Shown: in pieces, positions 1 to 8,790 of the stretch | Position numbering within the stretch: position 1 is the first letter of the stretch | Layout: every line of letters begins with the position of its first letter | Notes under the pieces: model-generated | Told to the model about the DNA's origin: nothing | What the model saw: only the letters and a program-made list of their open reading frames with translations | Database searches by the model: none | Translations under genes and position numbers: made by a program | Origin: Pantoea coffeiphila | GTDB taxonomy: Bacteria > Pseudomonadota > Gammaproteobacteria > Enterobacterales > Enterobacteriaceae | Assembly: GCF_016909495.1 (NCBI RefSeq) | Contig: NZ_JAFBFW010000005.1 | Coordinates: 434,001 to 498,000, forward strand | Reading direction: 5' to 3' | DNA length: 64,000 bases

Positions 1-1
1 C

Positions 2-856
2 ATGACGTTATTTAGCCTGTTGTTGGTTCTCGGATGGGAACGCCTGTTCAAAATGGGTGAGCACTGGCAGCTGGATCATCATCTGATGCCATTCTTTCGC
101 AGAGTAAAGTATTTCTCGCTGCTGCGTACCCTGTTGATGACGCTGGTAGTGATGTCTGTCGTGGCGGTGGTGATGCTGTCGCTGAAAGGCTGGTTTTTCG
201 GCGTGCCGCAGTTAATTTTTTGGATCCTTGTTGGCCTGCTGTGCATCGGGGCGGGTTCGGTTCGCCTTCACTATCACGCTTATCTGCGTGCTGCCAGCCA
301 TAATGATGTGCATGCGCATGATGCGATGGCGGAAGAACTGACCCTGATCCACGGTGTGCCGGGTGAGTGCAGCGAACGTGAGTATCTTGGTGAATTACAG
401 AATGCGCTGCTGTGGATTAACTTCCGATTTTATCTTGCTCCGCTGTTCTGGTTTGTCGTCGGTGGTCCGTGGGGGCCGGTGCTGCTGGTGGGCTATGCCT
501 TCCTGCGTGCCTGGCAAAGCTGGCTGGCGCGGCAGCGCGATCCGCTTACCCGTTCCCAGTCAGGCGTGGATGCACTGCTGCACTGGATTGACTGGATCCC
601 GGTTCGGCTGGTTGGTGTCGCTTACGCGCTGCTGGGCCACGGCGAGCGTGCGCTGCCCGCCTGGCTGGCCTCGCTGGGCGATCGCCATACGCCGCAGTAT
701 CAGGTGCTCACCCGTCTGGCACAGTTCTCGCTGGCACGCGATCCGCATATGGATAAGGTAGAAACGCCACGCTTGGCGGTCTCGCTGGCGAAGAAGGTAT
801 CGCTGGTGCTGGTGGTGGTGGTCGCATTGCTGACGATTTACGGTACGTTGGTATAA
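2..856 (+). CDS. ampE: AmpE inner-membrane protein
   Basis: The 284-residue product matches the full length of enterobacterial AmpE, an inner-membrane protein of the ampD-ampE pair linked to control of AmpC beta-lactamase; its biochemical role is unsettled. Hydrophobic segments lie near residues 40-60, 68-87 and 140-170, with a last one at 264-283. The conserved stretch RLHYHAYL and the block [17 protein letters not shown] are present. The ATG is at the second base of the window, so any ampD partner would lie just outside. The next gene is convergent and separated by a palindromic terminator. Identity rests on recalled family sequence and on the aroP-pdhR neighbourhood. Confidence 0.95.
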   Translation: MTLFSLLLVLGWERLFKMGEHWQLDHHLMPFFRRVKYFSLLRTLLMTLVVMSVVAVVMLSLKGWFFGVPQLIFWILVGLLCIGAGSVRLHYHAYLRAASHNDVHAHDAMAEELTLIHGVPGECSEREYLGELQNALLWINFRFYLAPLFWFVVGGPWGPVLLVGYAFLRAWQSWLARQRDPLTRSQSGVDALLHWIDWIPVRLVGVAYALLGHGERALPAWLASLGDRHTPQYQVLTRLAQFSLARDPHMDKVETPRLAVSLAKKVSLVLVVVVALLTIYGTLV

Positions 857-896
857 GCCCAGGCCGAGAGCGGCGGGGAGTCATGCAGTAATAAAA

Positions 897-924
897 AATC
901 AGGCCAGCATATGCTGGCCTGATT
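897..924 (-). terminator. Intrinsic terminator of aroP (possibly bidirectional)
   Basis: A perfect 28-base palindrome (left arm AATCAGGCCAGCAT). Read leftward it is followed directly by a T run, so it fits rho-independent termination of the leftward aroP gene. It may also stop ampE transcripts arriving from the left. Confidence 0.8.
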
Positions 925-942
925 GCGTTCTGTCTGAAGAGA

Positions 943-2298
943 TTATGCTTTCTGAGAGCGATTCTTCAGCCAGTAGCCGATAGCCAGAATCAGTATCCAT
1001 ACCGGAATCAGCCAGACGGAAATGGCCATGCCCGGGGTGATTGCCATCAGCACCAGAATACCGGCGAGGAACAGCAGACAGATCCAGTTGCCCAGCGGAT
1101 ATAGCAGCGCCGGGAAGCGGGTTTTCACGCCCTGCTGATCTTTCTTACGACGGAACTTGATGTGCGCCATGCTGATCATTGCCCAGTTAATCACCAGCGC
1201 AGAAACCACCAGTGCCATCAGCAGACCAAAGGCTTCACCCGGCATCAGATAGTTCAACAGTACGCAAAGCGCAGTGGCGATAGCCGAGAACAAAATCGAA
1301 ATCACCGGCACGCCACGGCTATCAACTTTCAGCAGCGCTTTCGGTGCGTTGCCCTGCTGAGCCAGACCAAACAGCATGCGGCTGTTGCAGTATACGCAGC
1401 TGTTATACACCGACAGCGCGGCGGTAAGGATTACGACATTCAGCGCGTTAGCCACCAGAGCATCACCCAGTTCGTGGAAGATCAGTACGAACGGGCTGGT
1501 ATCAGAGGTGACGCGGGTCCACGGCAGCAGCGACAGCAATACGGCCAGTGAACCAATATAGAAGATCAGGATGCGCCACAGCACCTGGTTAGTGGCTTTA
1601 GGGATGCTGGTTTCCGGATTATCCGCTTCTGCTGCGGTGATCCCCACCAGTTCCAGACCGCCAAAGGAGAACATGATAATGGCCATCATCATCACCAGGC
1701 CGCTAAAGCCGTTCGGCAGGAAGCCGCCCTGATCCCACAGATTGCGCACGGTAGCCTGCGGGCCGCCGTTGCCGCTGAACAGCAGCCAGCCACCAAACAG
1801 GATCATGCCGATAACCGCGACCACTTTGATAATGGCAAACCAGAACTCCATCTCGCCGAACACTTTCACGTTGGTCAGGTTGATGGCGTTGATCAGCACA
1901 AAGAAGGCGGCGGCGGACATCCAGGTAGGCACGTCCGGATACCAGAATTGAATATATTTACCGACGGCCGTCAGTTCGGCCATGGCTACCAACACGTACA
2001 GGACCCAGTAGTTCCAGCCGGAGGCAAAACCGGCGAAGTTACCCCAGTACTTATAGGCAAAGTGGCTGAATGAACCGGCGACCGGCTCTTCCACGACCAT
2101 CTCTCCCAGCTGGCGCATAATTAAAAATGCGATAAACCCGGCAATCGCGTAACCCAGAATAACGCCAGGCCCGGCAGATTGAATAACAGACGCACTTCCC
2201 AAAAACAGGCCGGTACCCACGGCCCCACCCAACGCGATCAGCTGAATGTGGCGGTTTTTCAGGCCACGGTGCAGCGTTTCGCCCTGCTGTTGTCCCAT
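943..2298 (-). CDS. aroP: Aromatic amino acid permease AroP, copy 1
   Basis: A 451-residue amino acid-polyamine-organocation permease for proton-coupled uptake of Phe, Tyr and Trp across the inner membrane. The hydrophobicity fits twelve membrane spans. Visible family marks are GGAVGTGLFLGSASVI in the first span, FSFGGLELVGITAAEADNP in the middle and VYNSCVYCNSRMLFGLAQQG. I chose the ATG at 2298, not the in-frame ATG four codons upstream, because a GAGG ribosome-binding site lies six bases before it and the resulting length equals that of the neighbouring paralogue. Of the two copies, this one is closer to E. coli AroP. The second copy lies directly upstream in the same orientation. Confidence 0.93.
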   Translation of the reverse strand: MGQQQGETLHRGLKNRHIQLIALGGAVGTGLFLGSASVIQSAGPGVILGYAIAGFIAFLIMRQLGEMVVEEPVAGSFSHFAYKYWGNFAGFASGWNYWVLYVLVAMAELTAVGKYIQFWYPDVPTWMSAAAFFVLINAINLTNVKVFGEMEFWFAIIKVVAVIGMILFGGWLLFSGNGGPQATVRNLWDQGGFLPNGFSGLVMMMAIIMFSFGGLELVGITAAEADNPETSIPKATNQVLWRILIFYIGSLAVLLSLLPWTRVTSDTSPFVLIFHELGDALVANALNVVILTAALSVYNSCVYCNSRMLFGLAQQGNAPKALLKVDSRGVPVISILFSAIATALCVLLNYLMPGEAFGLLMALVVSALVINWAMISMAHIKFRRKKDQQGVKTRFPALLYPLGNWICLLFLAGILVLMAITPGMAISVWLIPVWILILAIGYWLKNRSQKA

Positions 2299-2597
2299 GT
2301 CTAACCTCATGATGTTTTATTATTTTTCGTCTTTTCAGCAGGCCCTGCCGCCATGCTGTATCGAAAAGTTTACGATTGTTGTGTGAGTAAATATGAGCCA
2401 GAACGTAGCCTCAGGAAGAGAATAGTGCTAAGCGCAGAGGTTTGCACTCGCTTTTTGCTCTACACTCGCAGAAATGACTAAAAAAGCAGCGTGCTGTCTC
2501 ATTTTTTACTATCTATGTTTTGTCACAAATTGGTGCAAATGACGAATAACATTCTCTTATGACCGGTGGGGTTGCTTGGCTGGTGGATAGGTGCTCA

Positions 2598-2671
2598 GGA
2601 ATCCGCCTCTGAGGCCTCGCTCCCTGCACCTCAGCGCCGCGGATTGCCCGGCCGCCGGAGAGGCGGGTTCC
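2598..2671 (-). repeat. Internally deleted copy of the dispersed structured repeat
   Basis: A 74-base element bounded by near-perfect inverted ends (GGAATCCGCCTCT and AGAGGCGGGTTCC). Inside, on the minus strand, is the family's conserved edge GGGCAATCCGCGGCGCTGA. The middle stems found in full copies at 2902, 14864, 15127, 27212 and 27867 are missing. The rest of 2299-2900 contains the upstream region of aroP copy 1 and no gene. Confidence 0.6.
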
Positions 2672-2901
2672 CTTTTGACTCAATCACCCGCTGTAAGTAA
2701 CGGAAAGAGAGGGGAGGGTTTCTGGTTAGATTAGGTGGTGTTTTTCGGCTGCGATCTGTTTATCAGGCAATACTAATATTAGTAAGCGACCGATTGCAGA
2801 CCTGAACGGGCTATCCACGGCACTAAAGGGAAGAGGGGAAAGGGAACAAGCTTGTGACCAGACTTACCTGTTCATCAGGCAATACCAATATCAGAAAGCG
2901 G

Positions 2902-3092
2902 ACTGGCTGCTGCGCCGAACGGGCAATCCGCAGCGCTGAACGGAGAGAGGAAGCCAGGATTCGCCCACAGGGAAGTGGGCGAAAGGGACAGCCGCGCAGG
3001 ACGCGCGTCTGTCCCGGTCCGTCAGGCTGACGAGCGAAGTGAAGGGACCGCAAAGCGGCGCGAGGACCCGCCCGGCAGGAGGAGCAGCCAGT
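2902..3092 (+). repeat. Dispersed structured repeat, full copy
   Basis: A GC-rich element closed by ACTGGCTGCT and AGCAGCCAGT. Internal stems are CGCCCAC/GTGGGCG (2962-2968 with 2975-2981), GGGACAG/CTGTCCC (2985-2991 with 3009-3015), CGCGC/GCGCG inside that, and CGGTCC/GGGACCG (3015-3020 with 3044-3050). The copies at 15127 and 27867 keep the pairing with different bases. Conserved unpaired blocks include GGGCAATCCGCAGCGCTGAA and GGCTGACGAGCGAAGTGA. No coding function is supported. Confidence 0.75.
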
Positions 3093-3229
3093 CAGCGCTA
3101 TCACTGTTATCCCAGAGATAACCAACAACATAAGACCAGTCAGCGCCGCCGCCGTTATCCCAGAGATAACCAACAACATAAGACCAGTCAGCGCCGCCGC
3201 CGTTATCCCAAAGATAACCAGCAGCATTA
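3088..3229 (+). repeat. 48-bp tandem repeat, three units
   Basis: Three head-to-tail units begin at 3088, 3136 and 3184 with CCAGTCAGCGC. Each contains an inverted pair GTTATC/GATAAC around CCAGA or a variant. The array directly abuts the structured repeat and lies 70 bases beyond the 3' end of the second aroP gene. It looks like a local expansion of the repeat's flank. Confidence 0.8.
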
Positions 3230-3301
3230 AACTTTCAGAGCTACCGCTGTTATTTCCGACAACTTCATTTCAGCTCGGCCTTGACGAGTATCAATGTAAC
3301 T

Positions 3302-4657
3302 TTACGCCTTCACCGAACGGCGCTTGAACGCATAGCCAATCGCCAGAATGCCAATCCATACCGGAATCAACCACACGGAAATCGCCATGCCCGGCGTCAT
3401 CGCCATAATTACCAGCACACCGGCCATAAAGGCCAGGCACAGCCAGTTGCCGAATGGATAGAACAGCGCCTTAAAGCGTGGCTCAATCCCTTGCTGGTTA
3501 GCGCGCTTGCGGAAACGCAGGTGTGCCAGACTGATCATCGCCCAGTTAATGATTAATGTAGAAACCACCAGTGACATCAGCAGAGAGAATGCCTCGCCCG
3601 GCATCAGATAGTTGATCAGTACGCCGATAGCGGCGGCGGCGGCGGAAATCAGAATGGCATTCACCGGCACGCCACGACGATCGACCTTCATCAGCGCCTT
3701 CGGTGCGTTACCCTGCTGCGCCAGCCCAAACAGCATGCGGCTGTTGCTGTAAACACAGCTGTTATACACCGACAGCGCAGCGGTCAGGATCACCACATTC
3801 AGCGCATTTGCAACGAACGCATCACCCAGTTCGTGGAAAATCAGCACGAACGGACTGGTATCTTCCGAAATACGAATCCACGGCATCAGCGACAGCAGCA
3901 CGGTCAGTGAACCGATATAGAAGATCAGAATACGCCACAGCACCTGATTGATCGCCTTCGGGATGCTCTTCTCAGGATTCTCGGCTTCCGCAGCGGTCAG
4001 GCCGATCATTTCCAGCCCGCCGAATGAGAACATAATGATTGCCATCATCATCACCAGGCCGTGCAGGCCGTTCGGCATAAAACCGCCATGATCCCACAGG
4101 TTACTGACCGTGGCCTGCGGGCCGCCGTTGCCGCTGAACAGCAGCCAGCCGCCGAAACCAATCATGGCGACGACCGCCACCACCTTAATAATGGCAAACC
4201 AGAACTCCAGTTCGCCGAACACCTTCACGTTGGTCAGGTTAATGGCGTTAATCAATATAAAGAACACCGCTGCGCTGACCCAGGTCGGGATCTCGGGATA
4301 CCAGAACTGAATATATTTACCGACGGCAGTCAGTTCGGCCATGGCAACCAGCACATACAGCGCCCAGTTGTTCCAGCCGGATGCCAGCCCGGCAAACGGT
4401 CCCCAGTACTTATGCGCAAAGTGGCTGAAGCTGCCTGCTACCGGCTCTTCAACAATCATCTCACCCATCTGACGCATAATCAGAAAGGCGATGATACCCG
4501 CGATGGCATAGCCCAGAATGACGGCGGGGCCGGCCGATTTGATAACCGATGCGCTGCCCAGAAACAGGCCGGTACCGACGGCACCGCCTAATGCGATAAG
4601 CTGAATGTGGCGGTTTTTTAACCCGCGATGCAGCGTCTCGCCCTGCTGATGTTCCAT
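3302..4657 (-). CDS. AroP-type aromatic amino acid permease, copy 2
   Basis: A 451-residue paralogue of the gene at 943-2298 with nearly the same sequence through most of the twelve membrane spans (GGAVGTGLFLGSASVI, then FSFGGLEMIGLTAAEAENP). Several stretches lean towards PheP, for example VYSNSRMLFGL in place of VYCNSRMLFGL, and AHLRFR. It is probably also a proton-driven aromatic amino acid transporter, with somewhat different substrate preference or regulation. The upstream regions of the two copies share the motif GAGAATAGTG and a TTTGCACT block, so the duplication probably included part of the promoter region. Transcription runs away from pdhR. Confidence 0.88.
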   Translation of the reverse strand: MEHQQGETLHRGLKNRHIQLIALGGAVGTGLFLGSASVIKSAGPAVILGYAIAGIIAFLIMRQMGEMIVEEPVAGSFSHFAHKYWGPFAGLASGWNNWALYVLVAMAELTAVGKYIQFWYPEIPTWVSAAVFFILINAINLTNVKVFGELEFWFAIIKVVAVVAMIGFGGWLLFSGNGGPQATVSNLWDHGGFMPNGLHGLVMMMAIIMFSFGGLEMIGLTAAEAENPEKSIPKAINQVLWRILIFYIGSLTVLLSLMPWIRISEDTSPFVLIFHELGDAFVANALNVVILTAALSVYNSCVYSNSRMLFGLAQQGNAPKALMKVDRRGVPVNAILISAAAAAIGVLINYLMPGEAFSLLMSLVVSTLIINWAMISLAHLRFRKRANQQGIEPRFKALFYPFGNWLCLAFMAGVLVIMAMTPGMAISVWLIPVWIGILAIGYAFKRRSVKA

Positions 4658-5113
4658 ACTCTTCCTCGTGATGCTTGTTTTTATTTATGTCTGCCAGCGT
4701 GGTTAAATCTAATAACGTACTGAAATATTTACGCTTCTCGATTAAGGAAAACCGGGTTGTATCTGGCGTCGCGCAGAGAATAGTGGTAGGCGGGGTGCTT
4801 TGCACTTTCTTTCTCATTCTGTGCGCCTGCGTGGTTAAAAAATCACCGATCGCACCGGGTGAGTGCATAACGATTTTAGGGAGCAGCATAAGGGAAATCG
4901 TGCATCGCATTTGGTGCTTTTAGTGGGGTGCAATTCAACTAAGCTGCTGCCGTGTTTCAAAAAAGTTTTAAAAATTAACATTTATTATGCATTCGAGTGC
5001 GCCCGAAAAATTCCGCTTACCCCTTGCCAGGAACGAGACGGGGGTCTGGTTTCGCCGGGTTGTCATATAGACATCAGGTGAATACTTTGTTACTTTACGG
5101 GCACCTTTTTTAA

Positions 5114-5128
5114 ATTGGTATTACCAAT
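5114..5128. promoter_or_regulatory. PdhR operator
   Basis: ATTGGTATTACCAAT is a perfect match to the palindromic PdhR box, ATTGGT and ACCAAT separated by three bases. It lies 31 bases before the pdhR start, where E. coli PdhR represses its own operon until pyruvate binds. The interval from 4658 to 5158 otherwise contains AT-rich upstream sequence for pdhR and the divergent permease, with no gene. Confidence 0.9.
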
Positions 5129-5158
5129 TAACTCTGGCACATCGTAGAAGAAGGGATA

Positions 5159-5923
5159 ATGGCCTACAGTAAGATCCGCCAACCAAAGCTCTCTGACGCC
5201 ATCGAGCAGCAGCTTGAGTCCCTGATTATGGAAGGGACGCTGCGTCCCGGAGAGAAATTACTGCCCGAGCGCGAGCTGGCCGTGCAGTTTGATGTCTCCC
5301 GTCCTTCCCTACGAGAAGCAATCCAGCGTCTGGAAGCAAAAGGTCTGCTACTTCGCCGTCAGGGCGGTGGCACCTTCGTCCAGAAAACCCTGTGGCAAAG
5401 CCTGAGCGATCCGCTCATCGAACTGCTTGCCGGCCATCCTGAATCCCAGTTCGACCTGCTGGAAACGCGTCATGCGCTGGAAGGGATTGCCGCCTATTAT
5501 GCCGCGCTTCGCGGGACCGACGACGATATTGCACGTATTCAGCACTGCCATCTGCAGATTCAGACCGCCCAGGACAGCGGCGATCTGGACGCAGAAGCCG
5601 ACGCGGTGATGCAGTATCAGATTGCTGTCACAGAAGCCGCGCATAATGTGGTGCTGCTGCATTTGCTGCGCAGTATGGGTCCGATGCTGGAACAGAACGT
5701 AAGACAGAACTTCGAGTTGCTCTACTCGCGTCGGGAGATGCTGGTGAAAGTGAGTGAACATCGCGCCAGTATTTTTCAGGCGATTGTGGCACGCGAGCCG
5801 GAACAGGCCCGTGAAGCCTCACACCGCCACCTGGCGTTTATCGAGGAAATATTGCTGGACAGAAGTCGGGAGCAGAGCCGTAGAGAGCGTTCCCTGCGAC
5901 GTCTACAGCAACGTAAGGAATAA
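5159..5923 (+). CDS. pdhR: Pyruvate-responsive repressor PdhR
   Basis: A 254-residue GntR-family regulator of the FadR subgroup. The N-terminal winged helix-turn-helix spans roughly residues 10-75, with [20 protein letters not shown] as recognition region and the wing RRQGGGTFV. The C-terminal all-helical FCD domain (about 95-235) is where pyruvate acts in E. coli. In that species PdhR represses pdhR-aceEF-lpd and respiratory genes when pyruvate is low. The operator directly upstream indicates autoregulation. The ATG follows an AAGGGA ribosome-binding site. Confidence 0.96.
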   Translation: MAYSKIRQPKLSDAIEQQLESLIMEGTLRPGEKLLPERELAVQFDVSRPSLREAIQRLEAKGLLLRRQGGGTFVQKTLWQSLSDPLIELLAGHPESQFDLLETRHALEGIAAYYAALRGTDDDIARIQHCHLQIQTAQDSGDLDAEADAVMQYQIAVTEAAHNVVLLHLLRSMGPMLEQNVRQNFELLYSRREMLVKVSEHRASIFQAIVAREPEQAREASHRHLAFIEEILLDRSREQSRRERSLRRLQQRKE

Positions 5924-6022
5924 CGTAAGTAAAACGCGTAACTATAACGCGGCACTATACCCGAAACCATTGGCGTAACGGCTAACACAGCGCCAGCACC
6001 AGGGACGCAGGGTATAAACGAC

Positions 6023-6071
6023 GAGCCTGTCTCTTTGTGTTTTAAACGACAGAACGCAAAGAGACAGGCTC
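6023..6071. repeat. Long perfect hairpin in the pdhR-aceE gap
   Basis: GAGCCTGTCTCTTTG (6023-6037) and its exact complement CAAAGAGACAGGCTC (6057-6071) flank a 19-base loop. There is no following T run, so it is not a standard terminator. In a pdhR-aceEF transcript it would form a 15-bp hairpin about 40 bases before aceE. It could stabilise or separate the aceEF message, but this is inference. Confidence 0.6.
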
Positions 6072-6113
6072 CAGACAATTCAACGTATTAGACACAGATA
6101 AGGAATACCCCCC

Positions 6114-8777
6114 ATGTCAGAACGTTTAAACAATGACGTGGATCCGATCGAAACTCGCGACTGGCTACAGGCGATCGAATCGGTCATCCGTGAAGAAGGT
6201 GTTGAGCGCGCACAGTATCTGATTGACCAGGTCCTGAGCGAAGCACGTAAAGGTGGCGTGAAAGTGGCTGCCGGTGCTGGGGCCAGCAACTATATCAACT
6301 CTATTGCTGTTGAAGATGAGCCGGAATACCCTGGCAACACATCTTTAGAACGTCGTATCCGTTCTGCTATCCGCTGGAACGCCATTATGACCGTTCTGCG
6401 CGCATCGAAGAAAGATCTGGATCTGGGCGGCCACATGTCCTCCTTCCAGTCTTCTGCCACTATCTATGAAGTGTGCTTCAACCACTTCTTCCGTGCGCGT
6501 ACGGAAAAAGACGGCGGCGATCTGGTTTACTTCCAGGGCCACATTTCTCCAGGTGTTTATGCTCGTGCCTTCCTGGAAGGTCGTCTGAGCGAAGACCAGA
6601 TGAACAACTTCCGTCAGGAAGTTCACGGTAAAGGTCTGTCTTCTTATCCACACCCTAAACTGATGCCTGACTTCTGGCAGTTCCCGACCGTATCAATGGG
6701 TCTGGGTCCATTGGGTGCGATCTATCAGGCTAAGTTCCTGAAATATCTGGAACACCGTGGCCTGAAAGATACCTCTCAGCAGACCGTTTACGCCTTCCTG
6801 GGCGACGGTGAGATGGATGAGCCAGAATCTAAAGGTGCGATCACTATCGCTACCCGTGAAAAACTGGATAACCTGGTCTTCATCATCAACTGTAACCTGC
6901 AGCGTCTGGATGGCCCGGTAACCGGTAACGGTAAGATCATCAACGAACTGGAAGGCATCTTCGGTGGTGCTGGCTGGGAAGTGTTGAAAGTGATCTGGGG
7001 CGGTCGTTGGGATGAGCTGCTGCGTAAAGACACCAGCGGTAAGCTGATCCAGCTGATGAACGAAACCGTTGACGGCGACTATCAGACCTTCAAATCCAAA
7101 AACGGCGCGTACGTGCGTGAGCACTTCTTCGGTAAATATCCGGAAACCGCTGAGCTGGTGAAAGATCTGAGCGACGACGAGATCTGGTCACTGAACCGTG
7201 GTGGTCACGATCCGAAGAAAGTCTACGCTGCACTGAAGAAAGCGCAGGACACCAAGGGCAAACCTGTGGTTATCCTGGCTCATACCATCAAAGGTTACGG
7301 TATGGGTGACACCGCGGAGGGCAAAAACATTGCTCACCAGGTGAAGAAAATGAACATGGACGGCGTGCGCTATATCCGCGACCGCTTCAACGTGCCGGTT
7401 GACGATGCTGCCATCGAAAAACTGCCGTACGTGACCTTTGCTGAAGGCTCAGAAGAGCACACCTACCTGCACGCACAGCGTCAGAAACTGGGTGGCTACC
7501 TGCCAACTCGCGAACCTAAGTTCAGCGAGAAGCTTGAAATGCCAACGCTGGAAGATTTCCGCCAGCTGCTGGATGAGCAGAACAAAGAGATCTCTACCAC
7601 TATCGCTTTCGTGCGTGCCCTGAACGTGATGCTGAAGAACCCGTCGATCAAAGATCGCCTGGTACCAATCATCGCCGACGAAGCGCGTACCTTCGGTATG
7701 GAAGGCCTGTTCCGTCAGATCGGTATTTACAGCCCGAACGGCCAGCAGTACACCCCGCAGGACCGTGAGCAGGTTGCTTACTATAAAGAAGACGAAAAAG
7801 GTCAGATCCTGCAGGAAGGCATCAACGAACTGGGTGCAGGCGCATCGTGGCTGGCGGCGGCAACGTCTTACAGCACCAACAACCTGCCAATGATCCCGTT
7901 CTACATCTACTACTCCATGTTCGGTTTCCAGCGTATCGGCGACCTGTGCTGGGCAGCAGGTGACCAGCAGGCTCGCGGCTTCCTGGTAGGCGGTACTTCA
8001 GGTCGTACGACGCTGAACGGTGAAGGTCTGCAGCACGAAGATGGCCACAGCCACATTCAGTCTCTGACCATCCCTAACTGTATCTCTTACGATCCAGCTT
8101 ATGCGTACGAAGTTGCCGTGATCATGCATGACGGTCTGGTACGTATGTACGGTGATGCACAGGAAAACGTGTACTACTACATCACCACGCTGAACGAAAA
8201 CTACCACATGCCAGCGATGCCGGAAGGCGCTGAAGAAGGTATCCGTAAAGGTATCTACAAGCTGGAAACTATCGAAGGTAGCAAAGGTAAAGTTCAGCTG
8301 CTGGGTTCAGGCTCTATCCTGCGTCACGTGCGTGAAGCGGCAGAAATCCTGGCGAAAGACTACGGCGTTGGCTCTGACGTGTACAGCGTCACCTCCTTCA
8401 CCGAACTGGCCCGCGACGGTCAGGACTGTGAGCGTTGGAACATGCTGCACCCAACTCAGGAAGCACGCGTACCGTACATTGCTCAGATCATGAGTGATGC
8501 ACCGGCCGTAGCGTCTACCGACTACATGAAACTGTTTGCAGAACAGGTTCGCAGCTACATCCCAGCCAGCGACTATCGCGTACTGGGTACTGACGGCTTC
8601 GGTCGTTCAGACAGCCGTGAGAACCTGCGTCACCACTTCGAAGTGGACGCATCTTACGTTGTAGTTGCAGCACTGGGCGAACTGGCTAAACGCGGCGAAA
8701 TCGATAAGAAAGTGGTAGCGGACGCTATTGCCAAGTTCGAAATCGATGCTGATAAAGTTAACCCGCGTCTGGCATAA
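6114..8777 (+). CDS. aceE: Pyruvate dehydrogenase E1 component
   Basis: The 887-residue homodimeric E1p decarboxylates pyruvate with thiamine diphosphate and reductively acetylates the lipoyl groups of E2. The length equals E. coli AceE. The ThDP/Mg signature starts with GDGEMDEPESKGA near residue 230 and ends about 30 residues later in IINCN. The C-terminal transketolase-like half contains GGTSGRTTLNGEGLQHEDGH. The gene follows pdhR and is 13 bases from aceF, so all three are probably one operon under PdhR. Codon use is that of a highly expressed gene. Confidence 0.98.
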   Translation: MSERLNNDVDPIETRDWLQAIESVIREEGVERAQYLIDQVLSEARKGGVKVAAGAGASNYINSIAVEDEPEYPGNTSLERRIRSAIRWNAIMTVLRASKKDLDLGGHMSSFQSSATIYEVCFNHFFRARTEKDGGDLVYFQGHISPGVYARAFLEGRLSEDQMNNFRQEVHGKGLSSYPHPKLMPDFWQFPTVSMGLGPLGAIYQAKFLKYLEHRGLKDTSQQTVYAFLGDGEMDEPESKGAITIATREKLDNLVFIINCNLQRLDGPVTGNGKIINELEGIFGGAGWEVLKVIWGGRWDELLRKDTSGKLIQLMNETVDGDYQTFKSKNGAYVREHFFGKYPETAELVKDLSDDEIWSLNRGGHDPKKVYAALKKAQDTKGKPVVILAHTIKGYGMGDTAEGKNIAHQVKKMNMDGVRYIRDRFNVPVDDAAIEKLPYVTFAEGSEEHTYLHAQRQKLGGYLPTREPKFSEKLEMPTLEDFRQLLDEQNKEISTTIAFVRALNVMLKNPSIKDRLVPIIADEARTFGMEGLFRQIGIYSPNGQQYTPQDREQVAYYKEDEKGQILQEGINELGAGASWLAAATSYSTNNLPMIPFYIYYSMFGFQRIGDLCWAAGDQQARGFLVGGTSGRTTLNGEGLQHEDGHSHIQSLTIPNCISYDPAYAYEVAVIMHDGLVRMYGDAQENVYYYITTLNENYHMPAMPEGAEEGIRKGIYKLETIEGSKGKVQLLGSGSILRHVREAAEILAKDYGVGSDVYSVTSFTELARDGQDCERWNMLHPTQEARVPYIAQIMSDAPAVASTDYMKLFAEQVRSYIPASDYRVLGTDGFGRSDSRENLRHHFEVDASYVVVAALGELAKRGEIDKKVVADAIAKFEIDADKVNPRLA

Positions 8778-8790
8778 GAGGTAAAGAGTA

